In this document: piece after piece, positions 1 through 11,563 of the stretch
Layout: every line of letters begins with the position of its first letter
Numbering within the stretch: position 1 is the first letter of the stretch
Assembly (NCBI RefSeq): GCF_001625215.2
Contig: NC_030383.2
Span: 2,864,779 to 2,928,778 of the forward strand
Direction: 5' to 3'
Origin: Daucus carota subsp. sativus
Lineage: Eukaryota > Streptophyta > Magnoliopsida > Apiales > Apiaceae
Length of the DNA: 64,000 nt
Translations under genes and position numbers: made by a program
Notes under the pieces: model-generated
Told to the model about the DNA's origin: nothing
Databases searched by the model: none
Seen by the model: only the letters and a program-made list of their open reading frames with translations

Positions 1-274
1 TAGGGTTAAGTCATCCAGCGGGGTTTTTTCCTGCTGAAAGCATGCCATGTCAGGGACCCGGACCCATGTGCTATACTGATGCATGTATTTTTCCTACAAG
101 ACCCAAATATTTAGGAACCACGTTTGAATATTCTATGTAAATTTATTTGAGGGAATAAGATGCTATTGATCATCCGTATATTCATTTAAGATTTCTTTCT
201 TAAAATTTAACATCATCGCGGATTAGGTTAGCAAAATTATACTTCATAGTCGATTGATGTCTTTATTTCTACAG

Positions 275-3200
275 TGTCACTTTCTGTCTTATCGAACGAA
301 AAAATTGTCTTTAGCGAGAAGTCCCAAACTGACAAAAGGATGATAAGAGTTGCAATTGAGGTAGTAACTTGTCTTTCTTTTCTTTTATGTTTTTCCATTT
401 ACATTTTACCATTCAGTTAAAGATATATGGTGTATATTTGGAGAGTTCTTTAAACTACTTAATCTTCCTTATCTTTTGTACTCAGATACCCGAGAAGTGT
501 TTTGCTGGCTCTCAACTGGAAAATGTTGTGTTTGAAATTGTCAAATCCAATGGTGTTATCGACGAAACAATAAACGATAATGAGAAGGGTGATATGTCCC
601 ATGCTCTAGTATTGAAGTCTGACTCAACAGATATAGACGATTCTGTGAAAAATTAGCTTTCGTCATGGCTGCTGCACTGTTCGTGCTATTCCGCTTCCTC
701 AGATAGAAGGAAGTTTCTCCTTTCTTGCTGCACATTCTCGCTACCCGAAGCTTAACATGACCATAACGGTCTGCAAATTCTTTCTTGCAAATTTTGTTAA
801 CATAATCATGAACCCTATACTGATAATTGTCATCTTTGTGTAGGTGCTTGTAGAGAAAGCTCCTGAAATGGTGTATGACAGTAGCCAGCCTCAGTGTACT
901 GATGAAGATCATTTATTCCTTGAGAAGTCATCCAATTTGGAAACTCCAAAATTTCAGCATGACGATAGATTAATAGAGCTGGTAACAAGCCCGGAATCTG
1001 CCAAGGACATAGAAAACATAGCTGGAAGCCTTAACAACGAACAAAATGTAAGGTGCCATGTATACGGTGAAACTGTGCCTGACCCTTTTATACTGTGAAT
1101 AAGAATGGAAAGTAAAAAGGATGTGTAGTGATTGTATATGTTATATGTTCTTTTTATTTAAGAATTTTAATGGATATCTTATATCACCTCCAAGCCTTCT
1201 AAGGAACCACATGAGTATATGTTTTATTAATATTGTATCATGATGATAGGTTTATCTTATAGCCAGACTTCTACTATCTTCGCAAGTCTTTTCTTTGTTT
1301 GAGGTGTGCCTCTCGCCTTGCAGGAACTTAAGGACAAGATTCTGAAGTATGCAACGTACATTGGAGAGCATGAGAAAACGATTAAAATGCTCAATAGCCA
1401 GCGAGAGGCATTTGAGCAAGACCTGGCCAAAATGCAAGGTAAAGTGCCACAACTTATATGTTGTGTTTGTTTGTGTGAATGAAATTGGGAGGAAATGGAA
1501 TGCAAATATTTGCTTTGGCTACTTAATCGAAAAGTTTTGTACAATGTTATAGGTTAATATTCATAAGCTTCATTCTTCATCCATTTCATCCTACTTACAA
1601 ACTTCAGCATGAAAAATCTGAACTCGATTATTTTCTACCCTTTTCATTCCTACATCTTTACTTTACCTATGAATTCTTTCAGAATTTTTTATACAATTCC
1701 TTCATCGTTCCATTCTCTCCAACTAAACACAGAATTAGTCACTCTTTCTTATGTGCTTAATGGGAAGGCATTTAAAAGATTTACTAGTTTGCGAAAATTC
1801 ATTTGATGATTTGTTGTTTGTGCAATGATTTATGTATTCTCAGTTATTTATTCACATGATATAGAAAAGTTGAACTCAATGGTTTTCAAAATTCAGCTTC
1901 ATTGGATGCCATCTCTGACGGTGACTCAAGTTATTCACCAGATAAGGAGAGAATGTTGAAAGAGATTGAATTAAGTCACACAGCTGCTTCTGTCGTCTGC
2001 AAAAAATCAAGGAACAAGAGAACTTGTGATTTTTCGAAAGATATTATAGTTGTCGTTGCGCTTCTTGGAAATGTTGAAACCAATGAACTTGGCAGGTCTC
2101 TTTTTACCAATAAATTTCAGTTTAACAAACAAGCAAATAGGAAGCCTGTGTATAAGCTTCTATGTTTTCCTTGACACAGGATTTTGGCAGAGTTTCTGGG
2201 TGAGGAGCAAATGCTTGGAGTCGTGTGTAAATCTCTTAAAGCGGCTTACAATCTTGAAACATGTGATGTAGATGGAAGTGTGAAGGGTTCCACTGGTCTT
2301 CAAGCACTGGCTTCGGGGTGTGGTATATCTTTGGATTGTCGTTATTCTGTTATCTGTCTTGAAGATACAAGGTACCACTGAGACTGGCGCAGTACTTTCT
2401 GTTACCTGATTATATTTTTCTTCCTCAGTTGTGAAATTTCCAAGTGTAACCTACTAATACATAGTTTACTTCTAGTAACACAGTCGTTAGAACCTGCTTA
2501 GCATTCAAAAGTACATATTGTCTTAATGTGAATATCTTGAAATGCATCGTGTTGTCCAACAGGCCATATGAAGGGGATTATGACAGTGGGGATCCCCAGA
2601 GGATGCTTCTGTTGCCCAATACTACATTGCCAAATGGAAATTGTCCACCGGGGTTTATAGGTTATGCAGTCAATATGATATATTTGGATGCCAATCAGCT
2701 GTACACAAGGACTTGTGGTGGTAAAGGTCTTCGGGAGACCTTGTTCTATCATCTTTTAGGGGAGGTCCAGGTCTATAAAACCAGGGAAAGCATGATAAAG
2801 GCACTAGAAAAATCTTGCATTCAGCACGGTGCAGTTTCATTGGACGGAGGCATCATCAGAGGAAATGGAGTTATTTCTCTAGGACGTAGGTAAGACAATT
2901 GTTTTACAATTTTTCTGTGCATGCTTTTCATCAGCATTTCAGTTATGCTTTGCCAAAATCCTTACTTTTTTCGGCTCTCGTCAGAATTGTGCCACCAGAC
3001 TAGTGTTTTTCAATCTTGACGTGGTATAGTACTTTCTGTTTCTCCAGGGAACCCTCTATCCACTTTCCTGTTGCATCGAAAAGCCAGTATCGTCGTTCAG
3101 CCAAGACAAATAACCAGCGCATCCAACGCCTGATTGATGCAAAGAAATCCATGTTGAGGACTACAGTTGACAAGCTCGACAAAAAAAACGAAATGTATGA

Positions 3201-3312
3201 GCAGGACATGAAAAAGTACCAAAAATACAGAGACAAGTATACGAAATTCTTAGATCAGAAGGGTCCGTTGCTGCGATATTTCAATGAAGTTGCATCAAAC
3301 TCCCCCAGCTGA
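275..3312 (+). CDS. GMI1-like SMC-hinge protein, 3' part (5' end outside window; one apparent frameshift)
   Basis: C-terminal half of a GMI1-type (SMCHD1-like) chromatin/DNA-repair ATPase. Exons with GT/AG borders: 275-360, 486-768, 844-1047, 1324-1438, 1897-2095, 2180-2371, 2563-2889, 3048-3312 (stop TGA). All join in one frame except inside 486-768. Exon 1324-1438 encodes a coiled coil. Exons 1897-2889 encode the SMC-hinge-like domain (VCKSLKAAYNLETCD, GFIGYAVNMI, GLRETLFYH, GAVSLDGGI). The last exon is a charged coiled-coil tail. The reading frame of 486-656 hits TAG at 654-656, while the frame starting at 655 continues the conserved text (HGCCTVRAIPLPQIEG), so one base is extra in the A5TT run near 648-654. 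The copy is therefore slightly broken, or this is a sequence error. The N-terminal GHKL ATPase would lie upstream of base 1. An AATAAA follows at about 3422. The family call rests on domain order recalled from GMI1 and DMS3; the pre-hinge exons are unlike DMS3. Confidence 0.75.
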
Positions 3313-3917
3313 CTGTACTGCACCTTCTGAGTTGGTCTTTTGCAGTGGTACTCAAATTTTTTGGAGTTCATAGTTATAATTCATGCTTTTCCCAGTTGAA
3401 ATCATGTATTTTGTACAGAAGAATAAACTTGATTGATGGGTTAAAAATCTAGGTGATGAACCAGCTTTTTTGCAACTTTCTGCGGTACATACATAAAGCA
3501 TTGATCATTGGATATGGCGATCTTTTTAACTCCGTCTCTTAAGTTGTTTATATGGAGCAGTTTAAGAATTTTATAAAAAATAGTTTTATAAATTATGTTA
3601 AACCGTTTTTTTTTTATATTTTTTTTAAATTTATAGAAAAAAATAATAATTTATACAACTATATTTTATATATTTTTTGAAATACGTATCAAATAATATG
3701 AAAAATATTATAAAGAAATGAGAGGAACTTATCATTGGTTAAGCTATTAGTATGAGATTTACACGGTTAATTACGAAAATAATTTAGATCAGTTACATCT
3801 TATTTAATTTCACTTTTAAATAAGCAAATATGTAAACTTCAAATTAATCGATTCTCAATTTATAATTTTTTTGATTATTTGTTCTGAAAAAAAAAGTATT
3901 AACAACATAGAAAAATA

Positions 3918-4275
3918 CATCTGGGCTAACCCAGCCAACGTTACTTTTGGGTCTAGCCCAAGAAAGCACTAGAAGCCTTGTTAAATTAAAACTAAAGGCC
4001 CATCACAATAAGAGCGGCTTATTCAAACACCAAGTATTTTAAAGTGAAAACTTTTGGGCCTAATCCAGGAAAGCATCAGACGTCTTATTAAATTAAAACA
4101 TAAGAGCCCGGCAGAGAATAAAAGCATCTGGCTTAACTCAAACAATATGCAGTTTCAATTGACGACTTTTGGGCCTAGCCCAGGGAAATATCAGAAGCCT
4201 TATTGAATCAAAACATAAGGGCCCAGAGAGTAAGAGCATCTGGCTTATTCAACCAACAAGCACTTTAAAAATCTA
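3918..4275. repeat. Tandem repeat, about 3 units of 107-115 bp
   Basis: The motif ACTTTTGGGCCTAGCCCAGG recurs at 3943, 4050 and 4165. Each copy is followed by a similar block (AAGCATCAGA..TTATTAAATTAAAACATAAG..GAGCATCTGGCTTA). A partial unit precedes the first copy. Non-coding. The rest of 3313-3917 is AT-rich intergenic sequence in which I see nothing else. Confidence 0.8.
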
Positions 4276-4799
4276 AATTGAAGATGTGAAAAAATCTAAA
4301 TTATGCAATTTTTTCAAAAAGTACTCTCACTTGCATTAGCTTGTCTCAATCAGTTGAAAACATCATGGACAACCCCCTCTAATAGGTACTCACATTTGCT
4401 ATTTTTCGATTCTTTATGTGTTTTTGTATATGAGTTACATGTTTCCTTGTCTGAAACAGTGGTTCTGTGCTATAAAGTTTCGATCTTTATTGTTAGTTTT
4501 GGGGTTCTTGTGATTTGTATATGTATCCGTGTTGTTAGTGATATGTGTTTGTTTTAACACTGTTTTTATCTATATATTGAAGTGGACAACTTTGGAACAT
4601 CTCCGATAGATTAGCTATATATGACATCCTAGGCTAAAATTTGAGGAATGTCGCACTCCAAAAGTATCCTAACCATTCATGGAAGGTTAGCTAGAATTTG
4701 ATGAATGTGGTGCTCCAACAGTATCCTAGCTGATTGATAAAGGAGGTATCAATACCTACTTCATTCCTGTGGTTCTGCATTTTCTCAATTTTGAGGAAT

Positions 4800-5441
4800 G
4801 GGGGAACTATTCCTTATTTTACTTGTGTACTAGGAAATTGAACGCCTACCCTTAAATGCTAATGAAGTATTACACTTGTCTCGGAACTCTCATTCTAGCT
4901 TTTGTAATCGAATAGTTGATCCCTAATGGCAGCTAATGCACATTTGCATTGAATAAATAACTTTTCCTGCAACCTTCGTTTTCTTGAAACAGAAACGCTG
5001 GTTTGGAGACGAACCACAACAGAAGCAAACTAAATACAATGCTTATGGTGCTAGCACGAGGAGCTCTTGGTGATTATATTCGTAATCTATGTTCATTACC
5101 TGTGTCTACTTCGATGGGCACATCTTTCTTCTCATTCTAAAGTGATTTGTGTTTACTGCTTTGAGTGAATTCATGTCTAGGAATATAATCAGCTAGAGTT
5201 CCTCTTGTTCTCCACATAAGCATCATAAAAGGTTTGACAGTTGATACAACACCAATGAATAAGTGCTTGTCATGAAAATCTAATTGAGTTTATAAATGTA
5301 ACACAGAAAATTGCAGAAAACAAGATTCAGAAGATAAATCAGATAGACATGGAAAAATAGTGGAGGAACACACACACACACACATATAGTCATGGAAATG
5401 GTAAAGGAGATCACGATGTTCCCAGAAAATTCATACAAAAT
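4800..5441 (-). repeat. F-box 3'-flank duplication block, copy A side
   Basis: Reverse-complement similarity to the 3' flank of F-box copy D (about 21730-22365) runs for roughly 600 bp, and shorter pieces follow copy C (14640-14880). The duplicated unit therefore included downstream non-coding sequence as well as the F-box gene. A (CA)n run sits at 5372-5384. Between 4276 and 4800 I see no gene. Confidence 0.7.
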
Positions 5442-6806
5442 TTAAATATACCAGAGTGGGGGGGAGATGGGATGTATAGATTTTCCATGAAAAAAGGGTT
5501 CTATGGTGTGAGTTTCCATGTTGAAAATTCCCATATCATGTCCCCCTCCTACGTGATAAAACACATCCAGGTTGTCATCTGTGAAGTAAATGCAGTTAGG
5601 CCTTATGTATTCTGAAGATGGTAGCGATAGACATGTAGCTCTGCCGATGAATAATGCCTGGTCGCCCAAGTTATTCTCTGGAATACAGGTACATGAAGGT
5701 AATTCAGAGTGATGATCAGAATATTTCAGTTCCATCTTCCATAATGTGAAGTTACATGTACGGTATTTTACTCTTGCCCCATGAGGTGCTTTAAAATATT
5801 TTGCTTTGAATTCCCGCACAACTAACCAAAAACCAAATCCTGATTCAACCAAGTAGGTTCTTGAATTGTTATAATTCATGCCAATATCAAGGTCAGTTGG
5901 CCAGGAATAAATTTTTGTTCCCTTGGCCCGTCCTTGGGTTTCAGAATCATCATTGATATCACACACAAATAGATCTCCCCTGCCATTGAGGGCATAAAAT
6001 TTTCCTTTATAGTAAGCGATATCCTCTATAAAGGGGGCCATAATGGGGAAGAAAACTTCAGTCCACACTTTGTCTGTTAATCTAGCATAGGCCAAATATC
6101 TGCGTGCACCATAAATGGCCATAACAATCGGGTTTGACGAATACATACCATTGTTTTTACTTGGATGTAGTTTACAAGACATTGCAACTCTTTGAATAAA
6201 CACTTCAGGTGCTTGTTCAGGTGAGACGTAGAGAATAAACTCTTCAGAATGGGGCTGGTGGAGAAAGGTGCCCATGTGTGGCAGTGGAATATCTTGTCGT
6301 AATAAAGGATGCAACAAACTGATTTGCAAATCTCTCCCTAGAGTTAGCAGCCATCCTTTATTTGTTCCCAGAATTAGTCTTCCAGAAGCCTCCGGTAATT
6401 CTACATCATATGTTTTTCCTGTTGCAAGACGCTGTAAACCACGAGTTTCACTGACTGAATTTTTTCGATAATCATACCGTTCATGATAGCAGTAGTGCTC
6501 TTCATCCTCATCCCAATCCTCATCCTCATCCTCAACATTGATCTCAACCATGCCCTCTTCATGATATTCGTCGTTGAAATCACAACTAAAGGCACTACCT
6601 TTGGCTACTTTTTCAGCAAGAAAGAGAAGCGGAGACTCAGGAGGCAGCTGCAACGGCTTCTTATCTCGGCTCAAACCAGAAACAACTGAATTCCATGATT
6701 TTGACACGGCAGAAATTCTGTAGAGATCCTCGCAACAAGTTAACATATGAGCTATAACTATGAGTATATCCCCGGGGAGTCCGTCCCAATTCGCAGAATG
6801 ATCCAT
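5442..6806 (-). CDS. F-box protein with DUF295/KIB domain, copy A (intact)
   Basis: Single-exon, 454-aa F-box protein of the plant DUF295/KIB1-4 class, probably a substrate adaptor of an SCF ubiquitin ligase. The F-box occupies about residues 5-45 (DWDGLP-like start, LTCCEDLYRISAVSKSWNSV). An acidic Asp/Glu-rich tract follows at about residues 85-105, encoded by a GATGAG-type repeat. The rest is a beta-propeller-like DUF295 region with typical segments (LILGTNKGWLLTLGRDLQIS, YLAYARLTDKVWTEV, FYALNGRGDLFVCDI) and a WYI C-terminus. The start is the Met of MDHSANWDG at 6806, since that point is conserved in copies B and C while the upstream in-frame sequence differs. It is the only inverted member of the four-copy cluster and lies head-to-head with copy B. 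Its C-terminal segment (NLDVFYHVGGGH) groups it with copy C. No inactivating change seen. The substrate is unknown. Confidence 0.9.
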   Translation of the reverse strand: MDHSANWDGLPGDILIVIAHMLTCCEDLYRISAVSKSWNSVVSGLSRDKKPLQLPPESPLLFLAEKVAKGSAFSCDFNDEYHEEGMVEINVEDEDEDWDEDEEHYCYHERYDYRKNSVSETRGLQRLATGKTYDVELPEASGRLILGTNKGWLLTLGRDLQISLLHPLLRQDIPLPHMGTFLHQPHSEEFILYVSPEQAPEVFIQRVAMSCKLHPSKNNGMYSSNPIVMAIYGARRYLAYARLTDKVWTEVFFPIMAPFIEDIAYYKGKFYALNGRGDLFVCDINDDSETQGRAKGTKIYSWPTDLDIGMNYNNSRTYLVESGFGFWLVVREFKAKYFKAPHGARVKYRTCNFTLWKMELKYSDHHSELPSCTCIPENNLGDQALFIGRATCLSLPSSEYIRPNCIYFTDDNLDVFYHVGGGHDMGIFNMETHTIEPFFHGKSIHPISPPLWYI

Positions 6807-6889
6807 ATCAGAATTCAACAAGATAACACAAAAACACACCTCTGATTGATATTCAGACTCAAAAGATTTTTAGCGCATGTCATTCATCT

Positions 6890-7145
6890 CTATAAACTGT
6901 AATATATATAAACATCTAATTAGGTTGTTTGATGTCCTTTACCTATTCTGTTTGTAATTAGGATATTTGATCCTTTACCTATTCTGTTTCTATTTGGAAT
7001 AATGTGTATTGTTTTCAATATCTTTTACCTAATCTGTTTAGGATAATCTGCCTTGTTTTTCCTTTTGAGATAATATCATAATATGCATTGTTTGGGGTTT
7101 TAAATATAATAATTTTTATTTATGGTTCTTTTGCATGTTTGTGTG
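6890..7145 (-). promoter_or_regulatory. Shared F-box upstream repeat block (copy A)
   Basis: Repeated motif of about 30 bp, here in reverse complement (ATTCTGTTT..TACC..TTGATGTCC). It is found upstream of all four F-box copies: B about 9360-9500, C about 12840-13090, D about 19240-19320. In copy A the block is interrupted by the hAT-like element at 7146; its far end resumes at 7913-7935. It is probably the duplicated 5' region of the gene family; a promoter role is inferred from position only. Confidence 0.5.
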
Positions 7146-7898
7146 TAGGGATGGCAACGGGTTGGATCGGTTCGGATATTTGAGATATCCAAATCCAAAT
7201 CCAAATTATTTTTAAAATCCAAATCCAAATCCAAATCCAATCGGGTTTCAAATATCAAATCCAAATCCAAATCCACGGGTTTCGGATCGGGTTCGGGTTT
7301 GTTCGGGTTTATCCAAAACCTGAATTCCGAAATTTATATAGTATTGTAAAAATATTATTTTTGATTTTTTCGTCCTTTATTTCATTATATTTAAAACTAA
7401 ACTACTTTAATAATAAAGTATTACACATTAATAAAATCTTGAACCGTATTTAATAATTTATAAACACAAATCTTCACTATATGGAGTATGAAATTTTAAA
7501 GTAACTCATTAGTTAAACAAAAAAAGTCACTATAACCCAAAAATATACACATTCACACTCTACCTATATATATATATATAAACAAAATTTAGTAGATTTA
7601 AAATTGAAAAAAAATATATTAGTATACATATACATATACACACATACATACATACATATATATATATATATATTGGATATTTTTCGGGTTTCGGGTTTGG
7701 ATCGGGTTTGGATCGGATTCGGATTTCGGGTCGGGTTTCGATACGGAATACCTAGTATCCAAATCCAAATCCAAACTCGTTCGGGTCTAAAAATCAAATC
7801 CAAATCCAAATCCAAATCCAAAATATCGGGTTCGGTAAGATCCATTCGGGTCGAAACGGTCGGGTATCCATTTGGATCGGTTTTTTCTGCCATCCCTA
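7146..7898. mobile_element. Non-autonomous hAT-like element, 753 bp, perfect 8-bp TSD
   Basis: Terminal inverted repeats TAGGGATGGCA...TGCCATCCCTA are flanked by the 8-bp duplication TTTGTGTG at 7138-7145 and 7899-7906. Each end is built of TCCAAA / GGGTTTCGG short repeats. Apparent ORFs inside are repeat translations. It is inserted in the upstream region of F-box copy A. The same class of TIR is present at 60126-60695. Confidence 0.85.
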
Positions 7899-7933
7899 TT
7901 TGTGTGAGTTAATAACAAAGCAGATTATCCTAA

Positions 7934-7961
7934 ACATCCCATCTCCCCCCACTCTGGCATA
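7934..7961 (+). pseudogene. F-box 3'-end splinter
   Basis: The bases CATCCCATCTCCCCCC plus ACTCTGGCATA match the last codons of the F-box genes (HPISPP..WYI). They are fused directly to F-box upstream repeat sequence on the left and to a GMI1-hinge fragment on the right. This is a rearrangement breakpoint. Confidence 0.65.
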
Positions 7962-8040
7962 GTTTACCTCCAGGCTCCAGTAGTCCTCGTGTATAGAGGA
8001 TTGGCATCCAAATATATATCGCATGACCTGAAGACCCTGA
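7962..8040 (-). pseudogene. GMI1-like hinge exon fragment
   Basis: The minus strand encodes YLDANPLYTRT, matching the hinge exon at 2563-2889 and the fragment at 15285-15520. Similarity to the 15.4-15.8 kb region continues through the non-coding flank to about 8280, so this is a piece of a larger duplicated block rather than a processed copy. Too short to be functional. Confidence 0.7.
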
Positions 8041-8734
8041 CAAAGTCTTTCTCCGCATGTCCTCTCATTTGTTTATAATTTTTTAATTGTTTGGCACATA
8101 TTTTAAGTAAATATTGATTCATAATTTGTTTTTAAAAAATATCATGTTCTGTACAAAAATTTAAATATTAAATTATAATTCAGAAGAATTTTTTCTTTTT
8201 TTATGTAGTTTATCAAAATTTTTTTAGTTTGAGTCTTAAACTCTGTCCCTCACGGTATACAATTGAGGGGTACATGTGAGTATATACATGGTAAACTAAT
8301 TATAGACTACCACAAATTCAAGTTAGCAAAGTCAAGAATATTACTTTAAGACCGCAACGGAGTCTGCTATAACAAACTCAAACTAGCTTGTGATGAAGAG
8401 ATATCGACAAGTATAATGATCTTATGATAATGATAACATGTAATCTCAATTTTGGTGGAATTTTCAAAAAGATGAAGACAAAAATATCTTTAATATTTAT
8501 CCATTTACAGAATTATAATTTTCGGTAAGTGGTCAAATGTCGAAGTGTATAACAACTTGGAAATAAAAGATGGGAGAACACAACAAAAAGATGGTGCGCC
8601 CTAAATTTACATGTTTTCGAATCAGGTAAAGGATTCTGTAAAAAAAATCAGGTAAAGGACAAAAGAGTTTGTGTCTATGCTAGAGTTGTTTTTGGAAATT
8701 AGTAAAAAAAAAAAAATTGCCAACGAAATTAGTA

Positions 8735-8946
8735 CTCTTTCTGTTTTTTATATGACGCTTTGACTTTTGGCACACACTTTAAGTGCTTTATCGGGTAGTT
8801 AAAAATATTATTTTTTGAATAAAAATTTTGATTATATATTATTATTCAGAAAAAAAATTTTAAAAATAATATTTTTAACTACCCGGTCAAAGCACTTAAA
8901 AGTGTGTGCCAAAAGGCAAAGTGTCATATAAAAAAAACAGAGGGAG
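8735..8946. mobile_element. Stowaway-like MITE
   Basis: Long imperfect inverted repeat (CTCTTTCTGTTTTTTATATGAC against CTCCCTCTG..TATATGACAC) flanked by TA dinucleotides. The arms carry GCACACACTTTAAGTGC. A related element is at 38200-38425. The rest of 8281-9560 is AT-rich; I see no gene. Confidence 0.75.
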
Positions 8947-9608
8947 TAATAAATAGTGTATTGCATTATAAAGTAACTTATTTTAAATGTTAAGATTTTT
9001 TTCGAATTTTTAAGAAAATTTAATGTGTGAAAAACTCTTCATTAATAAAAGTAATTGTGAATACACTTTGTATACATATTAGACTTGATAAAATATAAAA
9101 ATTGTATGCTTACTAATCTTTATTTTTCACATGAATTTATAAGTGTAATTTTATTTGGAATATATATTCTAAAGAGATATTATTTTTGACGTGATGTTTT
9201 ATAAAAGTGATAGAGGACTTTATCTCTTTTTATAATATTGTTTGGTTAGGTTGCAGAATTCATATTATTTATAGACTAATTAATAATTCATTTTTTTCGG
9301 TGCAAACATTCAAGGTAATCATATATAAAAATATTATATATCAAACTTCAGGCAATACAATACAGATTATCCCAATAATAATAAAGTAATTATATCCAAA
9401 ACAAAAGAGGTAAAAAATATTGAATAACAACACAAACAGAAATGCTAAAGAATATTGAACAACACAACATAGAATAGGTAAAGGATATTAAATAACCTAA
9501 GTGCATGTGTGTATATATTTACCTAAGCTGAATAATTCTTGAGTCTGAACAATAATCCTGGTGTGTTTTTCTTATTTTTATCTGTTTTACCTTGTGTTTA
9601 ATTCTGAC

Positions 9609-10961
9609 ATGGATCATCGTGCGGATTGGGACGGACTCCCCGGGGATATACTGATAGTTATAGCTCATATGTTAACTTGTTGTGAGGATCTCTACAGAAT
9701 TTCAGCTGTGTCAAAATCATGGAATTCAGTTGTTTCTGGTTTGAGCCGAGATAAGAAGCCGTTGCAGCTGCCTCCTGAGTCTCCGCTTCTCTTTCTTGCT
9801 GAACAAGTAGCCGAAGGTAGTGCCTTTAGTTGTGATTTCAACGACGAATATCATGAAGAGGGCATGGTTGAGATCAATGTTGAGGATGAGGATGAGGATG
9901 AGGATCAGGATGAAGAGCACTACTGCTATCATGAACGGTATGATTATCGAAAAAGTTCAGTCAGTGGAACTCGTGGTTTACATCGTCTTGCAACAGGAAA
10001 AACATATTCTGTAGAACTACCAGAGGCTTCTGGAAGACTAATTCTGGGAACAAATAAAGGATGGCTAGTAACTCTAGGGAGAGATTTGCAAATCAGTTTG
10101 TTGCATCCTTTATTACGACAATATATTCCACTGCCACACATGGGCACCTTCCTCCACCAACATTATGCCAAGTCTCCGATCTCACCTGAAGATGCATCTG
10201 AAGAGTTTATTCTAAGAGTTGCAATGTCTTGTAAACTACATCCAAGTAAAAACAATGGTATGTATTCGTCAAACCCGATTGTTATGGCCATTTATGGTGC
10301 ACGCAGATATTTGGCCTATGCTAGGTTAACAGACAAAGTGTGGACTGAAGTTTTCTTCCCCATTATGGCCCCTTTTATAGAGGATATTGCTTGCTATAAA
10401 GGAAAATTTTATGCCCTCAATGGCAGGGGAGATCTATTTGTGTGTGATATTGACGATAATTCTGAAACCCAAGGACGGGCCAAGGGAACAAAAATTTTTT
10501 CCCGGCCAACTGACCTTGATATTGGCATAAATTATGACAATTCAAGAGCCTACTTGGTTGAATCAGAATTTGGTTTTTGGTTAGTTGTGCGGGAATTCAA
10601 AGCAAAATATTTTAAAGCACCTCATAGGGCAAGAGTAAAATACCGTACATGTAACTTCACATTATGGAAGATGGAACTGAAATATTCTGATCATCCCTCT
10701 GAATTACCTTCATGTACCTGCATTCCAGAGAATAACTTGGGCGACCAGGCATTATTCATCGGCAGAGCTACATGTCTATCGCTACCATCTTCGCAATACA
10801 TAAGGCCTAACTGCATCTACTTCACAGATGACACGGAAGTGTCTTTTCACAAAGGAGGGGGACATGATATGGGAATTTTCAACATGGAAACTCACACCAT
10901 AGAACCTTTTTTTCAGGGAAAATCTATACATCCCATCTCCCCCCCACTCTGGTATATTTGA
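9609..10961 (+). CDS. F-box protein with DUF295/KIB domain, copy B (intact)
   Basis: Single-exon, 450-aa paralog of copy A with the same layout: F-box at residues about 5-45, acidic tract, DUF295 propeller region, WYI end. The start is the Met of MDHRADWDG at 9609, matching copies A and C. Compared with A it has small in-frame differences in the variable loop near residue 195 (HYAKSPISPEDASEE) and near the C-terminus (DTEVSFHKGGGH). Both are shared with copy D, so B and D are sister copies or have exchanged sequence by gene conversion. No stop or frameshift. The downstream flank (10962-11110) is also shared with C and D. Probable SCF substrate adaptor; substrate unknown. Confidence 0.9.
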   Translation: MDHRADWDGLPGDILIVIAHMLTCCEDLYRISAVSKSWNSVVSGLSRDKKPLQLPPESPLLFLAEQVAEGSAFSCDFNDEYHEEGMVEINVEDEDEDEDQDEEHYCYHERYDYRKSSVSGTRGLHRLATGKTYSVELPEASGRLILGTNKGWLVTLGRDLQISLLHPLLRQYIPLPHMGTFLHQHYAKSPISPEDASEEFILRVAMSCKLHPSKNNGMYSSNPIVMAIYGARRYLAYARLTDKVWTEVFFPIMAPFIEDIACYKGKFYALNGRGDLFVCDIDDNSETQGRAKGTKIFSRPTDLDIGINYDNSRAYLVESEFGFWLVVREFKAKYFKAPHRARVKYRTCNFTLWKMELKYSDHPSELPSCTCIPENNLGDQALFIGRATCLSLPSSQYIRPNCIYFTDDTEVSFHKGGGHDMGIFNMETHTIEPFFQGKSIHPISPPLWYI

Positions 10962-11380
10962 ATTTTGTATAAATTTTCGGGGAACCAACCATCAGAATCT
11001 CCTTTACTATTTCCATGACTCTCTCTATATATATATTCCTTCACTATTTTCCAATGTCTATCTGATATACTGTTGAATCTTGTATTCTGCAATTCCTCTG
11101 CAATTTTCTTGCACACAAGACAAATATTTGTTGTTAGACCACTCTTTTTAATATTGTTAAAATGATAATAATGAGTGTTAAGATTAATTTGCTTTTTGTT
11201 TATAATAATTTCCTTTAAAAGCCTATTATCAGTGACTATGATGAGTTCCTCATCAGGAAAAAGTCTGATATTGATATAAAAAATGTGGATACAGTTTGAA
11301 TATTATCTCGTGGTCATCTCGTCATATATATATTTCTTCACCTTCAAGAGTATTAGCTTTAAAATGATTATCATCGGTAT

Positions 11381-11563
11381 CTGACATCCGATGGTGTGAT
11401 GGTGGATGTGCATAGCATGTTGGAGACTCTTGGCACTGGTTTATCAGGTCTTGTTGAGGTCACTGAGAAATACCATCAGACACTTGATGCTTCTATTGCT
11501 AAGAACTTCTCAGATAATGGTTGCATTGATTTCATGAGCCACAGTACTGATTCCCTTTACTAA
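11381..11563 (+). pseudogene. Unrecognised coding-like fragment
   Basis: A 60-codon stop-free stretch ending in TAA reads like protein: [15 protein letters not shown], then [20 protein letters not shown], then [16 protein letters not shown] do not recognise the family. No start codon, splice partners or upstream exons were found, so it is probably a stranded last exon. It lies between F-box copies B and C, in the zone where other gene fragments are found. Confidence 0.4.

Noticed and set aside
7564-7912. 102-109-aa ORFs on both strands
   Set aside because: They translate TCCAAA / GGGTTTCGG and AT repeats of a hAT-like element; no protein character.
9726-9932. ORF antisense to the F-box acidic region (also 6483-6689, 13311-13508, 20494-20700)
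   Set aside because: It is the mirror of the coding strand; its ILILILIL run is the reverse of the GATGAG repeat. It persists only because the sense strand is conserved.
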